Program-made: the position numbers and the translations under genes | Notes under the pieces: model-generated | The model's database searches: none | What the model was told of the DNA's origin: nothing | What the model saw: only the letters and a program-made list of their open reading frames with translations | NCBI GenBank assembly: GCA_023957015.1 | Contig: JAMLHR010000022.1 | Location: forward strand, 1-42,049 | DNA: 42,049 bases | Origin: Thermomicrobiales bacterium | Lineage (GTDB): Bacteria > Chloroflexota > Chloroflexia > Thermomicrobiales > UBA6265 | Reading direction: 5' to 3' | Shown here: positions 9,050 through 17,142 of the stretch, in pieces | Position numbering within the stretch: position 1 is the stretch's first letter | Layout of the letters: each line of letters starts with the position of its first letter

Positions 9050-10918
9050 CTATTCCGAGTCCGAGGAAAACTGGGTGAGATGGAGTTCAGCGTAGCGCCC
9101 ACCTTGCGCCAGCAAGGTGCTATGAGTTCCGCGTTCCACGATCACACCAGCCTCAAGCACCAGGATTTCGTTCGCCATGCGAATGGTGCTCAATCTATGG
9201 GCGATGACGATGGCGGTGCGACCGACCAGAGCTTCGCTGATCGCCTGCTGCACTGCAACTTCACTGGTCGAATCGAGATGCGCCGTCGCCTCGTCCAGGA
9301 TCAGAACCTGCGGTTCCGCCAGGAGCAATCGCGCAATTGCCAGACGTTGCCGTTCGCCACCAGAGAAGCGGTAACCTCGTTCACCGACGACGGTGTCCAA
9401 TCCGTCCGGCAACGCTCCGATCAGTCCATCAAGTCGCACTCTCCGGAGGGCGTTCCACATGTCAGCGTCCGTAATCTCGGATCTCGCCATCGAGAGATTC
9501 ATCCGCAACGTATCGTGGAACATGTAGCCGTCCTGCGTGACCACACCGACAGTCGCTCGCAGCGATGCGAGCGCGATCTCACGGACGTCGATTCCAGCGA
9601 GACGAACACTGCCGGATGTCACATCGTAAAGCCGGGACACAAGCTGCGAGATCGTCGTTTTACCCGCGCCGGACGAACCGACAATCGCCACCATCTGACC
9701 AGCCGGAACGGTAAACGAGATACCGTGCAGCACCTCATCGTTGCCGCTCCCGTTTAGTTCCACACCCTCAGCCAGCGAAGAAAGGGAGACCGAGGCCGCG
9801 GCAGGATAGGAGAACCGAACATCGTCGAAGGCGATATCCACTGGTCCATCCGGAATCGTCACCGGATGCGGCGATTCCTGAATCAATGGCTCCAAATCAA
9901 GCACCTCAAACACGCGATCGAAGCTGACCACCGCGCTCATGACATCGACCCGCGCACCAGCCAAGCCCGTCAATGGTTGGTAGAGCCGCGTCAGGAGCAT
10001 CGCCATTGAGACAACAGCTCCTGGTTTGAGCCGCCCCTCCACCGCAAACCAGCCGCCGAGTCCGTAGACCAGTGCCAACGCCAACGACGACACCAGCGTC
10101 AGCCCGGTCATGAACGTCATCTGTGCCATTGAGGTCTTCACGCCGACCTGACGGACGATATTGGCACGTTCGGCAAACGCGTCGACTTCGCGCTCAGGAT
10201 TCCCGAACAATTTGACGAGTGCGGCCCCGCCGGCATTGAATCGCTCTGTGGTTCGCGTCGAGAGATCGGCGTTGGCATCGGCACCCTGCCGTACCAGCCG
10301 CGCCAGAAATCCACCCATACGCTGGGCTGGCAAAAGGAAGAGTGGTAGAAGAAGCAGCGCTAAAATGGTGATCTGCCAGCTAATACTGAGCATGACCGCC
10401 AGCGCCAGGATTAGCGTAACCACGTTACTGACGATACCCGAAAGCGTGCTGGTGAAGGCGCGTTGCGCTCCCACCACATCCGTATTGATGCGGCTGACGA
10501 TCGCGCCGGTTCGGGAACGGAGAAAGAACGCCACCGGTTGGCTCTGGATGTGACGATAAAGAGCAACGCGGAGATCGAAGATAACCGATTCGCCAATCCG
10601 TGAACTCAACCAGCGAGCCAGTAGTCCGATGGCCGCTTCCAACACAGCGATGGCGGCGATGAGCGAGGCCACCTGGATCACTCGCTGCTTCGACTGATGC
10701 TGAACGATCGCGTCCACGACTCGACCGGCGAGCAATGGTGTTGCCACGGCGAGCACCGCTACAACCACACTGACGATCAGGAATGCCACGATGAGCCAGG
10801 TGTATGGCCGGGCGAATCCGCCGATACGCGCAAGCGTTGCCCAAGTGATTTTGGTATCTTGCAGTTCAGCCCCGCGCACAGTGTTGTGCATGGCCTGCCG
10901 CATACCGATTTGGCGCAT
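9050..10918 (-). CDS. ABC half-transporter (fused membrane and ATPase domains), exporter type
   Basis: 622 residues. Residues about 30-340 form a six-helix ABC exporter membrane domain, including SRINTDVVGAQRAF near 140. The nucleotide-binding domain has Walker A VGSSGAGKTT (about 408-417), Q-loop VTQDGYMF, signature FSGGERQR (about 515), Walker B VLILDEATAHLD and H-loop IAHRLSTI. Such MsbA/MdlB-like half-transporters act as homodimers or heterodimers and export lipids, drugs or peptides; the substrate cannot be read from sequence. No C39 peptidase domain is present. It stands alone, 244 bases upstream of the peptide importer on the same strand. The first ATG is used, with AAAGG about ten bases ahead; codons 6 and 10 are alternatives. 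Confidence 0.93.
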   Translation of the reverse strand: MRQIGMRQAMHNTVRGAELQDTKITWATLARIGGFARPYTWLIVAFLIVSVVVAVLAVATPLLAGRVVDAIVQHQSKQRVIQVASLIAAIAVLEAAIGLLARWLSSRIGESVIFDLRVALYRHIQSQPVAFFLRSRTGAIVSRINTDVVGAQRAFTSTLSGIVSNVVTLILALAVMLSISWQITILALLLLPLFLLPAQRMGGFLARLVRQGADANADLSTRTTERFNAGGAALVKLFGNPEREVDAFAERANIVRQVGVKTSMAQMTFMTGLTLVSSLALALVYGLGGWFAVEGRLKPGAVVSMAMLLTRLYQPLTGLAGARVDVMSAVVSFDRVFEVLDLEPLIQESPHPVTIPDGPVDIAFDDVRFSYPAAASVSLSSLAEGVELNGSGNDEVLHGISFTVPAGQMVAIVGSSGAGKTTISQLVSRLYDVTSGSVRLAGIDVREIALASLRATVGVVTQDGYMFHDTLRMNLSMARSEITDADMWNALRRVRLDGLIGALPDGLDTVVGERGYRFSGGERQRLAIARLLLAEPQVLILDEATAHLDSTSEVAVQQAISEALVGRTAIVIAHRLSTIRMANEILVLEAGVIVERGTHSTLLAQGGRYAELHLTQFSSDSE

Positions 10919-10991
10919 TCAGCGAGAACCTTTGCGTGGAGATTTGGGGCAGATCGCCCGGAGGCATTGTAGTACGGAATGGTTGGGAACA

Positions 10992-11165
10992 ATGTCGTTT
11001 GAGTTGCTCATGGGAACATTTGGAGTCGGCACCGCCGCGATGCTGGCGATTATGGGCACCCGTCAGTGGAAAATGGGGTATCGGATTGCAGGCGGACTCA
11101 GCCTGGTAATCGCCATAGGTCTAGCTGCGATCCTGATTGCCTGGGTACTGAAGAGCATCATCTGA
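10992..11165 (+). CDS. Small two-helix membrane protein of unknown function
   Basis: 57 residues, MSFELLMGTFG to AWVLKSII, with two hydrophobic segments (about 2-21 and 34-54) joined by a short basic loop TRQWKMGYR. It is divergent from the ABC exporter gene, with 73 bases between the two starts. Its last 45 bases overlap the 3' end of the regulator gene on the other strand. The ribosome binding site is weak (GGGAAC). A longer frame opens at 10791 but that part is antisense to the exporter. I recognise no family. The hydrophobic pattern supports a real gene, but it could be a chance frame. Confidence 0.45.
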   Translation: MSFELLMGTFGVGTAAMLAIMGTRQWKMGYRIAGGLSLVIAIGLAAILIAWVLKSII

Positions 11166-13754
11166 AATCGGGAGCGTTGTGGAACGCATCTCAGCAAGCA
11201 CCTCATCCAACGTCAACGAATGTCCCCGCTCATATTGCTCCCGCCACTCGGCAGGGCTCAGCATCGACCGCGACCTGGCGAGGTGGCAATCGTGTTCTCC
11301 GGCTGATACCTCTGTCCGGCGTTGGTTCAGTGTGCTGATGACGTTCTCAATCGCACCCATAATCCAAACCGCCTGGTACGCATTGCCCGTATCAAGGGCG
11401 ATCTCCACAAATTCCTCCAAACACCGCACAGCATCCACCTGATATCCACAGCGCATCCACCAATAGCATGCCTGCACAAGCTGTGATCGAGCAGCGTCTG
11501 ATCGTCCCTGAATTAGGGAGAGACGCGCCAGCCCCAGATAGCTCTCGGCGATCGAGCCCATTGAGCCGGTATCGCGCGCGACTTCCAGTGCCTGGGCGAG
11601 GTTATCGTGGGCAGTCTGCAAGTCTCCTCGTTCGCGGGAAATCGTAGCCAGATTGAGATAGATCGCGGGAAGATCGCGGCGATCTCCGAGCTGGGCGTAA
11701 AGATCCCGAGCCTCCAGCACCATGATCTCGGCAGAATCCAGATCTCCACGGATGATGTGCTGAGCGCTTAGGCTGAGTTTGGCGATGGCGGTGAACCAGG
11801 TGATATCAAGTGCCTGGGCACGAGCCAAACCGTCATTCGTCAACTGGAATGCCAGGTCCCTGTCGCCGATATTCTCAGCAATGAACGCTCGGATGAGCGT
11901 AACACCACACATCTGGGCATGATCACCGATCGCCGAAGCTACCGAACGCGCTTCCTGAATCTTTGCCTCAGCCTGATCGTTATCACCCAGGTTGACCAGC
12001 ACCACGCTCTGCCAGGAGAGAGAGGTTACAAGGTGCCGCAACTCGCTGAGTTCTCGAGCACCATACTCTCCCTCCTCCAGAACCGCACGCGCAGCAGCAG
12101 CATCGCCTTGTTGAACGAGGATGATCCCGAGCCCTATCAGCGCTCTGCCCCGTTCGGAAGTATTCTCTTGATTGCAGGCAGCATTCAGAAGCAGTTCCAG
12201 TTCGGCTCGACCCTCGCCGAGGTAACCTCGGAGGGCGCGGTACGCCGCGATAGCGCCACTCACCTCTAATGCCTCAGCCTGATGTCCATTGCTGATCAAC
12301 CATGACAGATGCTCCTGAAGATTGCGGTACTCCTCATCAAACCGGTGCAAACCATCGACAGCGTTTGGCTGGATATACACATATTCTGCTTGCCGAACGA
12401 GAGGAAGGCACCAATGCTGATGGGCGACAAGCTGAAGAGAGGTGCGCTTCTCCAACCTATCGAGTTGCTCATTCCCGAACTCGCGCAGAATCTCCAGCAT
12501 GCGGAAGCGCCGAGTCCCATCCTGTCCTATGTGCGAACTTATCATGCTGCCATGAACAAGCGCGTCTATTGCGTCCTCAACGCCTCGCTCCTCCAGGCCA
12601 TCAACTTCACCGAGAATCGCAGTCGCCGTAGTCAGCGTGCATCCATTCGGGAAGATGGATACGGATCGGAACACACATTGCTCAGAAGCGGAAAGGAGAT
12701 CATAGCTCCAGGCAATCGTATCCCGCATACCGCGATGCCGGTCTGGTGCGTCCCGATAACCCCCATCTAAAACCTGAAGTGGTTGGGTTAGCCGGTTCAA
12801 TAGTTCCGGCAGTGAGAAGAGATGTATACGGGCAGCAGCCAGCTCTATTGCCAGCGGAATGCCCTGCAGGCGAGTCACGATGGCAGCGACAATTGCCGCA
12901 TTCTCCGAAGTTAACTCCAGCGAGTGACCGACGGCACTTATCCGCGCGACAAACAATCTGATCGCATCCATATGTTGGAGGGATTCCAGATCCATGACCG
13001 AGGGCAACGCCATCGGTTCAATCGGGATGACGCGCTCGGCCGAGATATTAAGCACGCCCCGGCTTGTGATAATGATGCACAGATCAGGACATTCCTGGAG
13101 AAGCCAGGCAATACGGTTTGCGGCTTCAATCACCTGTTCCATATTGTCCAGCACCAGTAATGTGCGTCGTTCCTGCAACGATACAAGCAGAATCTCGTCG
13201 AGTTCGTTCTCTCCCCTGACAGGGATGCCGAGTCCGTCCGCTATGGCATGCATGACATAACGCGGATCGCGAACGAGAGATAGGTCGATAAAAACCAGGT
13301 TGTCACTCAGGTTGCTTGGGAGTGATCGCACAGCCTCGATGGCGGTTCGGGTCTTGCCTATGCCACCAGGCCCAACGAGCGTAATGAGACGATACGTGCC
13401 CGATGCCAACGTGGCGTGAATACGTTCGATCTCTTGTTCACGCCCAAAGAACGTGGTGGGCGGCAAGGGAAGGTTCCCCCGCATCCGAGTTGGTCGCGGG
13501 CTCGACTGATTCTCGGGTTGATGGCGTGATCGCAGGAGTTCAGCCCTTTGCTCAACCGTCAGCCCAAGCCCATCCGCCAACATGCGCACCGTCTCCAGTC
13601 GCGGTGCCGTACGGAGTCCACGTTCCAGATCGCTGATACCTCGCACGCTCAAACCGGTCCGCTCAGCGAGCTCTCCCTGCGTAAGGGTGGCTTCCTCTCG
13701 AAACTGACGCAGACGGATAGCGAATGGAGATCGTGACCGATGACCTGAACTCAT
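11121..13754 (-). CDS. XRE-HTH / NB-ARC-like ATPase / TPR transcriptional regulator 1
   Basis: 877 residues. An XRE helix-turn-helix covers about 10-65 (LTQGELAERTGLSVRGISDL). A STAND/NB-ARC-type ATPase follows, with Walker A GPGGIGKT (about 128-135), Walker B TLLVLDN (about 198-204) and the ITSRGVLNISAERV segment. The C-terminal half is a TPR-like helical array, ending in a tail with GEHDCHLARSRSMLSPAEW and EQYERGHSLTLDEVL. Domain order matches the predicted-ATPase regulators of COG3903. It is expected to bind DNA and change state on binding a ligand and ATP. The gene starts 23 bases after regulator 2 on the same strand, so the two probably share a transcript. The HTH and tail are nearly identical to regulator 2 while the TPR part diverges, suggesting shared DNA sites but different signals. 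Confidence 0.88.
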   Translation of the reverse strand: MSSGHRSRSPFAIRLRQFREEATLTQGELAERTGLSVRGISDLERGLRTAPRLETVRMLADGLGLTVEQRAELLRSRHQPENQSSPRPTRMRGNLPLPPTTFFGREQEIERIHATLASGTYRLITLVGPGGIGKTRTAIEAVRSLPSNLSDNLVFIDLSLVRDPRYVMHAIADGLGIPVRGENELDEILLVSLQERRTLLVLDNMEQVIEAANRIAWLLQECPDLCIIITSRGVLNISAERVIPIEPMALPSVMDLESLQHMDAIRLFVARISAVGHSLELTSENAAIVAAIVTRLQGIPLAIELAAARIHLFSLPELLNRLTQPLQVLDGGYRDAPDRHRGMRDTIAWSYDLLSASEQCVFRSVSIFPNGCTLTTATAILGEVDGLEERGVEDAIDALVHGSMISSHIGQDGTRRFRMLEILREFGNEQLDRLEKRTSLQLVAHQHWCLPLVRQAEYVYIQPNAVDGLHRFDEEYRNLQEHLSWLISNGHQAEALEVSGAIAAYRALRGYLGEGRAELELLLNAACNQENTSERGRALIGLGIILVQQGDAAAARAVLEEGEYGARELSELRHLVTSLSWQSVVLVNLGDNDQAEAKIQEARSVASAIGDHAQMCGVTLIRAFIAENIGDRDLAFQLTNDGLARAQALDITWFTAIAKLSLSAQHIIRGDLDSAEIMVLEARDLYAQLGDRRDLPAIYLNLATISRERGDLQTAHDNLAQALEVARDTGSMGSIAESYLGLARLSLIQGRSDAARSQLVQACYWWMRCGYQVDAVRCLEEFVEIALDTGNAYQAVWIMGAIENVISTLNQRRTEVSAGEHDCHLARSRSMLSPAEWREQYERGHSLTLDEVLAEMRSTTLPISDDALQYPGNQDRS

Positions 13755-13777
13755 TCATTCCCCGATCCCGGAAGGCG

Positions 13778-16387
13778 CTACACCGAGTATTTCTCCACCA
13801 CTCGCCGATCAACAGGCAACTGAGGAATGGCCTCAAGGACAGCGTCTATCGATAGCGAGTGCCCGCGCTCATATTGTTCCTGCCACTCGGCAGGGCTCAG
13901 TATCGACCGAGACCTGGCAAGTCGGCACTCGTGTTCTCCGGCCGATACCTCGGTGCGGGCTTGTCCCTTTGCCGCCAGCACGCCATCGATGGCACCAATA
14001 CACCAGGCGGCATGATCGGGTCGATCCATCTGCATAGCGATATCCGCGTAGACATCCAGGCAGGTAACAGCCTCGACAACATGCTGACACCGCTGGAACC
14101 AGACGATCGCCTCCAGGAGTTGATCACGAGCGCCAGGGGGATCGCCTTCGGCCAGCGACGCCCTGGCGAGACTGAGCAACCCACCGGCCATTCCCCGTAA
14201 CGATCCGATTCTGCGAGAGATTGCCAGTGCCGATTCGAGCATCTCGCGCGTTCGATCGCTGTCTCCCCGTAAACGCGCGACTTCTGCCAGGCCACGATAC
14301 ACGCCCGGGAGATTGCCTTCATCACGGATATCGAGAAAGAGGCGATGAGCTTCGAGCATGCTCGCCTCGGCCACATCGAGATCACCAAGGCGAATGTGGT
14401 GATATCCCAATGAAAGCCTCCCCACAGCCTCCCAAAAGGCCAACCCATTCGCTTGTGCGGCGGCGACTCCCTCCCCGAGTAGATCGTAGGCGGTATCCCA
14501 GTCTCCTCGTTGCTCAGCAATGAATACCCGCGCCAGATCGACGATGCATTGCTGATCGGTCCAACCATGGGAAATAACAAGATCATCGGCCTCACGCACA
14601 TGATGTTCGGCCATCTCCACACGACCGAGATAGACGTTATCCGCACTAAGGCACATGAGCGCGGAAAATAGCAGATCGACTTCGCCGAGGTCTCGAGCGA
14701 GCGCGGCCCCGGCAGACTCGAACTCTAGCGCTCTGGCGGTGTCATCGGCATGATGAAGGATGTTCCCCATCCCGATCAGCGCCCGCGCTCGCTCACGTGT
14801 CGGTGCCGTGTTGCGCTCATCGGCGAGAAGCACCTCCAGTTCCAGGCGAGCGTCATCAAGGAATCCGCGGAAGGCACGGTAGGATGCCAGGCAACCGGAT
14901 ATCTCCATCGCCGCAAAGACATCGTCCTGCGTCATCAACCAGCCGATATGGTCTCGCAAGTTCTGCCACTCGGAATCGAGGAGTTCCAACGTCTGCATGG
15001 TGCCAGGGCGGCCCGCCACGAACTCCGCCCGACGAGCCAGCGGTATACACCAGGCCGCATGAGCAGCGCGACGTACCTGCTCCTCCTGATCAACAGCGGC
15101 GAGTCTCTCAAGACCAAACTCGCGCACCGTCTGCAACATGGCGAAGCGCACCACACCATCGGCCTCAGACACAACCCGCACGAGGCTGCTATCCACAAGC
15201 GAGGACATGGCATCAATGATCTGGCCGGAATCGATATCTCCACTCCACGACAACACGTCGATCGCTGTTTGCTGCGTACAACCAACGGGGAAGATGGATA
15301 GATAGCGAAGGACTTCCTGCTCTCTGGACGCCAGCAGTTCGTAACTCCAGGCGATAGCATCCCGCATGGTGCGATGGCGAGGCGGCGCGTCATGCGCGCC
15401 AGCCGTCAATGCAGTCAGTTGCGAATCCAGCTGGCGTCGTAACTCGGATACTGGCCAGATGCGTGGCCGGGCCGCGGCAAGTTCGATAGCCAGAGGAATA
15501 CCCTGGAGCGTATGCACGATATCAGCGACGGCTGCCGCGTTCTCATCCGTCAGGGTGAATCGTCCACCGGTGGCACTCGCCCGGGCAGCAAACAAGGTAA
15601 CGGCGTCATTGTGTGTGATTGAGTCGATATCCACCGTCGCTGGCAGCGCAAATGGTTCGATTTCCAGGACATGCTCCGCGGCGATCCGAAGCACGACGCG
15701 ACTTGTCGCCAGAACAGTGACGTTCGGGCAGGATGCCAACAGCCAGGCGATATCGGTTGCAGCTTCCGCCAAATGCTCAAGGTTATCCAACACGATGAGC
15801 AAAGGTCTATCCCACAGAACAGCTGGCAGGAGTTCACGGGGGCTGGTCTCGACGGAATCCAGCATACCCAGACAGGATGCGATCTCCCCGAGGACCTGCT
15901 CCGGTTTACGCACCGGTGACAGATCGATAACCACGACCTCCCGACCAAACTCCCCGACCAGCCGCTGGGCTGCTTCGAGCGCCAGTCTGGTCTTACCAAC
16001 GCCGCCAGGTCCGGTGAGCGTTAGCAGCCGAACACCATCGGTACGCATCGTCGCCACAATGGCATCGATCTCCCGGGTTCGACCCACGAACGATGTCGGC
16101 TGGGACGGTACCCTGGTCATCCATTCCAGCGGTGAATCGGACAGACCGCGAGATGATGTACTGCGTGCAGCCACCAGGGCCGCCCTACCCTGCCTATCCA
16201 GCCCAAGTCCATCCGCCAGCATGCGGACCGTCTCGAGTCGCGGCGTGAGCCGTAATCCTCGTTCCAGGTCGCTGATACCTCGCAGGCTCAATCCGGTCCG
16301 CTCAGCGAGCTCCCCCTGCGTGAGGGCGGCTTCCTCCCGGAACTGCCGAAGACATATGCCAAATGGTGATAGTGATCGCTGGATCAT
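13778..16387 (-). CDS. XRE-HTH / NB-ARC-like ATPase / TPR transcriptional regulator 2
   Basis: 869 residues with the same architecture as regulator 1: HTH at about 8-60 (LTQGELAERTGLSLRGISDL), Walker A GPGGVGKT at about 127-134, Walker B LLIVLDN near 197-203, then TPR-like repeats. The tail contains GEHECRLARSRSILSPAEW and EQYERGHSLSIDAVL. The start is supported by AAGGAGG seven bases before the ATG. It is divergent from the small secreted protein at 16604; the 216 bases between the two starts hold three phased TGCGTGG-type repeats. The stop lies 23 bases before regulator 1. Role and ligand are unknown; regulation of the divergent peptide gene is an inference from position. Confidence 0.88.
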   Translation of the reverse strand: MIQRSLSPFGICLRQFREEAALTQGELAERTGLSLRGISDLERGLRLTPRLETVRMLADGLGLDRQGRAALVAARSTSSRGLSDSPLEWMTRVPSQPTSFVGRTREIDAIVATMRTDGVRLLTLTGPGGVGKTRLALEAAQRLVGEFGREVVVIDLSPVRKPEQVLGEIASCLGMLDSVETSPRELLPAVLWDRPLLIVLDNLEHLAEAATDIAWLLASCPNVTVLATSRVVLRIAAEHVLEIEPFALPATVDIDSITHNDAVTLFAARASATGGRFTLTDENAAAVADIVHTLQGIPLAIELAAARPRIWPVSELRRQLDSQLTALTAGAHDAPPRHRTMRDAIAWSYELLASREQEVLRYLSIFPVGCTQQTAIDVLSWSGDIDSGQIIDAMSSLVDSSLVRVVSEADGVVRFAMLQTVREFGLERLAAVDQEEQVRRAAHAAWCIPLARRAEFVAGRPGTMQTLELLDSEWQNLRDHIGWLMTQDDVFAAMEISGCLASYRAFRGFLDDARLELEVLLADERNTAPTRERARALIGMGNILHHADDTARALEFESAGAALARDLGEVDLLFSALMCLSADNVYLGRVEMAEHHVREADDLVISHGWTDQQCIVDLARVFIAEQRGDWDTAYDLLGEGVAAAQANGLAFWEAVGRLSLGYHHIRLGDLDVAEASMLEAHRLFLDIRDEGNLPGVYRGLAEVARLRGDSDRTREMLESALAISRRIGSLRGMAGGLLSLARASLAEGDPPGARDQLLEAIVWFQRCQHVVEAVTCLDVYADIAMQMDRPDHAAWCIGAIDGVLAAKGQARTEVSAGEHECRLARSRSILSPAEWQEQYERGHSLSIDAVLEAIPQLPVDRRVVEKYSV

Positions 16388-16477
16388 TGCCGCCCTCCTT
16401 ATTATGGAAGGAATCCTGCCGATTTCCTCTCTACCGTCTGTTCAGAGGGTATCACGATGATCCCCGAAATCACGCTC

Positions 16478-16506
16478 TGCGTGGTTAATGCGTGGTTTAG
16501 GTGTGG
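16478..16506 (+). promoter_or_regulatory. Three direct repeats at 11-bp spacing (candidate regulator operator)
   Basis: TGCGTGG occurs at 16478-16484 and 16489-16495, and the degenerate GGTGTGG (five of seven) at 16500-16506, each exactly 11 bases apart and so on one face of the helix. The array lies between the divergent starts of regulator 2 and the small secreted protein. The same perfect heptamer pair with the same spacing precedes the second secreted-protein gene at 19977-19994. Heptamer repeats with 4-base gaps resemble SARP-type operators; which protein binds here is unknown. Confidence 0.6.
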
Positions 16507-16603
16507 TTGTTGTGCATTCCGATCGCGTTCGCCGTTCGCCACTATGAATACAGGTTCAATGCGAACCGGAGCTATCCGGAGTATGAAGAGCAAGGAGACG
16601 AAA

Positions 16604-16807
16604 ATGAACATGCGACGACACCTGATCACCCTCATGCTGATCTGTATGGTGGCGATACCATCTGTGGCGGCGGAAACCTCCACCACAACCACTGGCTGCG
16701 AACAACTGCTGAGTGAGCGCGTTCCGAACGAGATCGTCAAGCAGATGTGCGCCACAACGGATGAGGATCATGCTGGGATTCACATCGACCCAGGTAACCT
16801 GCAGTGA
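16604..16807 (+). CDS. Small secreted cysteine-motif protein 1 (frame ends early)
   Basis: 67 residues as read. The start has an ideal AAGGAG six bases before the ATG, the best ribosome binding site seen in the window. A signal peptide (MNMRRHLITLMLICMVAIPSVAA) is followed by a Thr-rich linker and CEQLLSERVPNEIVKQMC. That block aligns with two blocks of the secreted protein at 20093 over the core [SD]ER[IV]PxE[IF]xK. The frame stops at 16807, but the +1 frame continues to 16928 with a second block of the same type, so the original product was probably about 107 residues with two repeats. No enzyme family is recognised. An exported signal or adhesion-like small protein is possible; its job is unknown. 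Confidence 0.7.
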   Translation: MNMRRHLITLMLICMVAIPSVAAETSTTTTGCEQLLSERVPNEIVKQMCATTDEDHAGIHIDPGNLQ

Positions 16808-16928
16808 CGATGGTTCCACAGTGGGAACGAGCGACGCACACTGCGCGGCCAACGCTAGCTCCAGCCACCAGATTCCAACAGAGATCCTGCGGCAGGTAGC
16901 CTACGCGGAGGCAGAACAAACCTGCTAG
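16785..16928 (+). pseudogene. Out-of-frame continuation of secreted protein 1 (second repeat)
   Basis: In the +1 frame relative to 16604 the sequence reads VTCSDDGSTVGTSDAHCAAN, then SSSHQIPTEILRQ, ending EQTC before the TAG at 16926-16928. IPTEILRQ matches VPNEIVKQ upstream and IPLEFRKQ in protein 2. The TVG flanked by cysteines also parallels CSIEETVGYL in protein 2. One indel between about 16755 and 16807 would join both blocks. Mutation, sequencing error or frameshifting cannot be told apart here; no clear slippery sequence is seen. Confidence 0.55.
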
Positions 16929-16993
16929 AGAGGAGGCCTTAAACGCCCACGACGCATCGGTTTCTGGTAGGAGTGATCGCGTTGAGGGCGTTC

Positions 16994-17024
16994 GAAGAGG
17001 GGGGACCGATGGTCTCCCCTCTTC
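16994..17024 (+). terminator. Strong hairpin downstream of secreted protein 1
   Basis: GAAGAGGGGGGACC (16994-17007) pairs with GGTCTCCCCTCTTC (17011-17024) over 14 positions with one G-U pair and a GAT triloop. No U-tract follows on either strand, so it is a poor canonical Rho-independent terminator, although its place between convergent genes suits a bidirectional stop or an RNA-stabilising end. A weaker outer pair AACGCCC/GGGCGTT (about 16940 and 16986) brackets the preceding stretch. Confidence 0.5.
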
Positions 17025-17142
17025 ACGTGCGTATGGATCGCACAGCTTGAGTTTCAGCCGGCGGAAATGGGAGACGAAGCTGGTTCCATTGGTGAAATCC
17101 TCCGTACCCGGCCCCGAGACAACATTGCTGGATGGTCTCCAG

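Noticed and set aside
15366..16460. Plus-strand open frame of 364 codons
   Set aside because: Ser/Arg-rich antisense shadow of the HTH and ATPase part of regulator 2.
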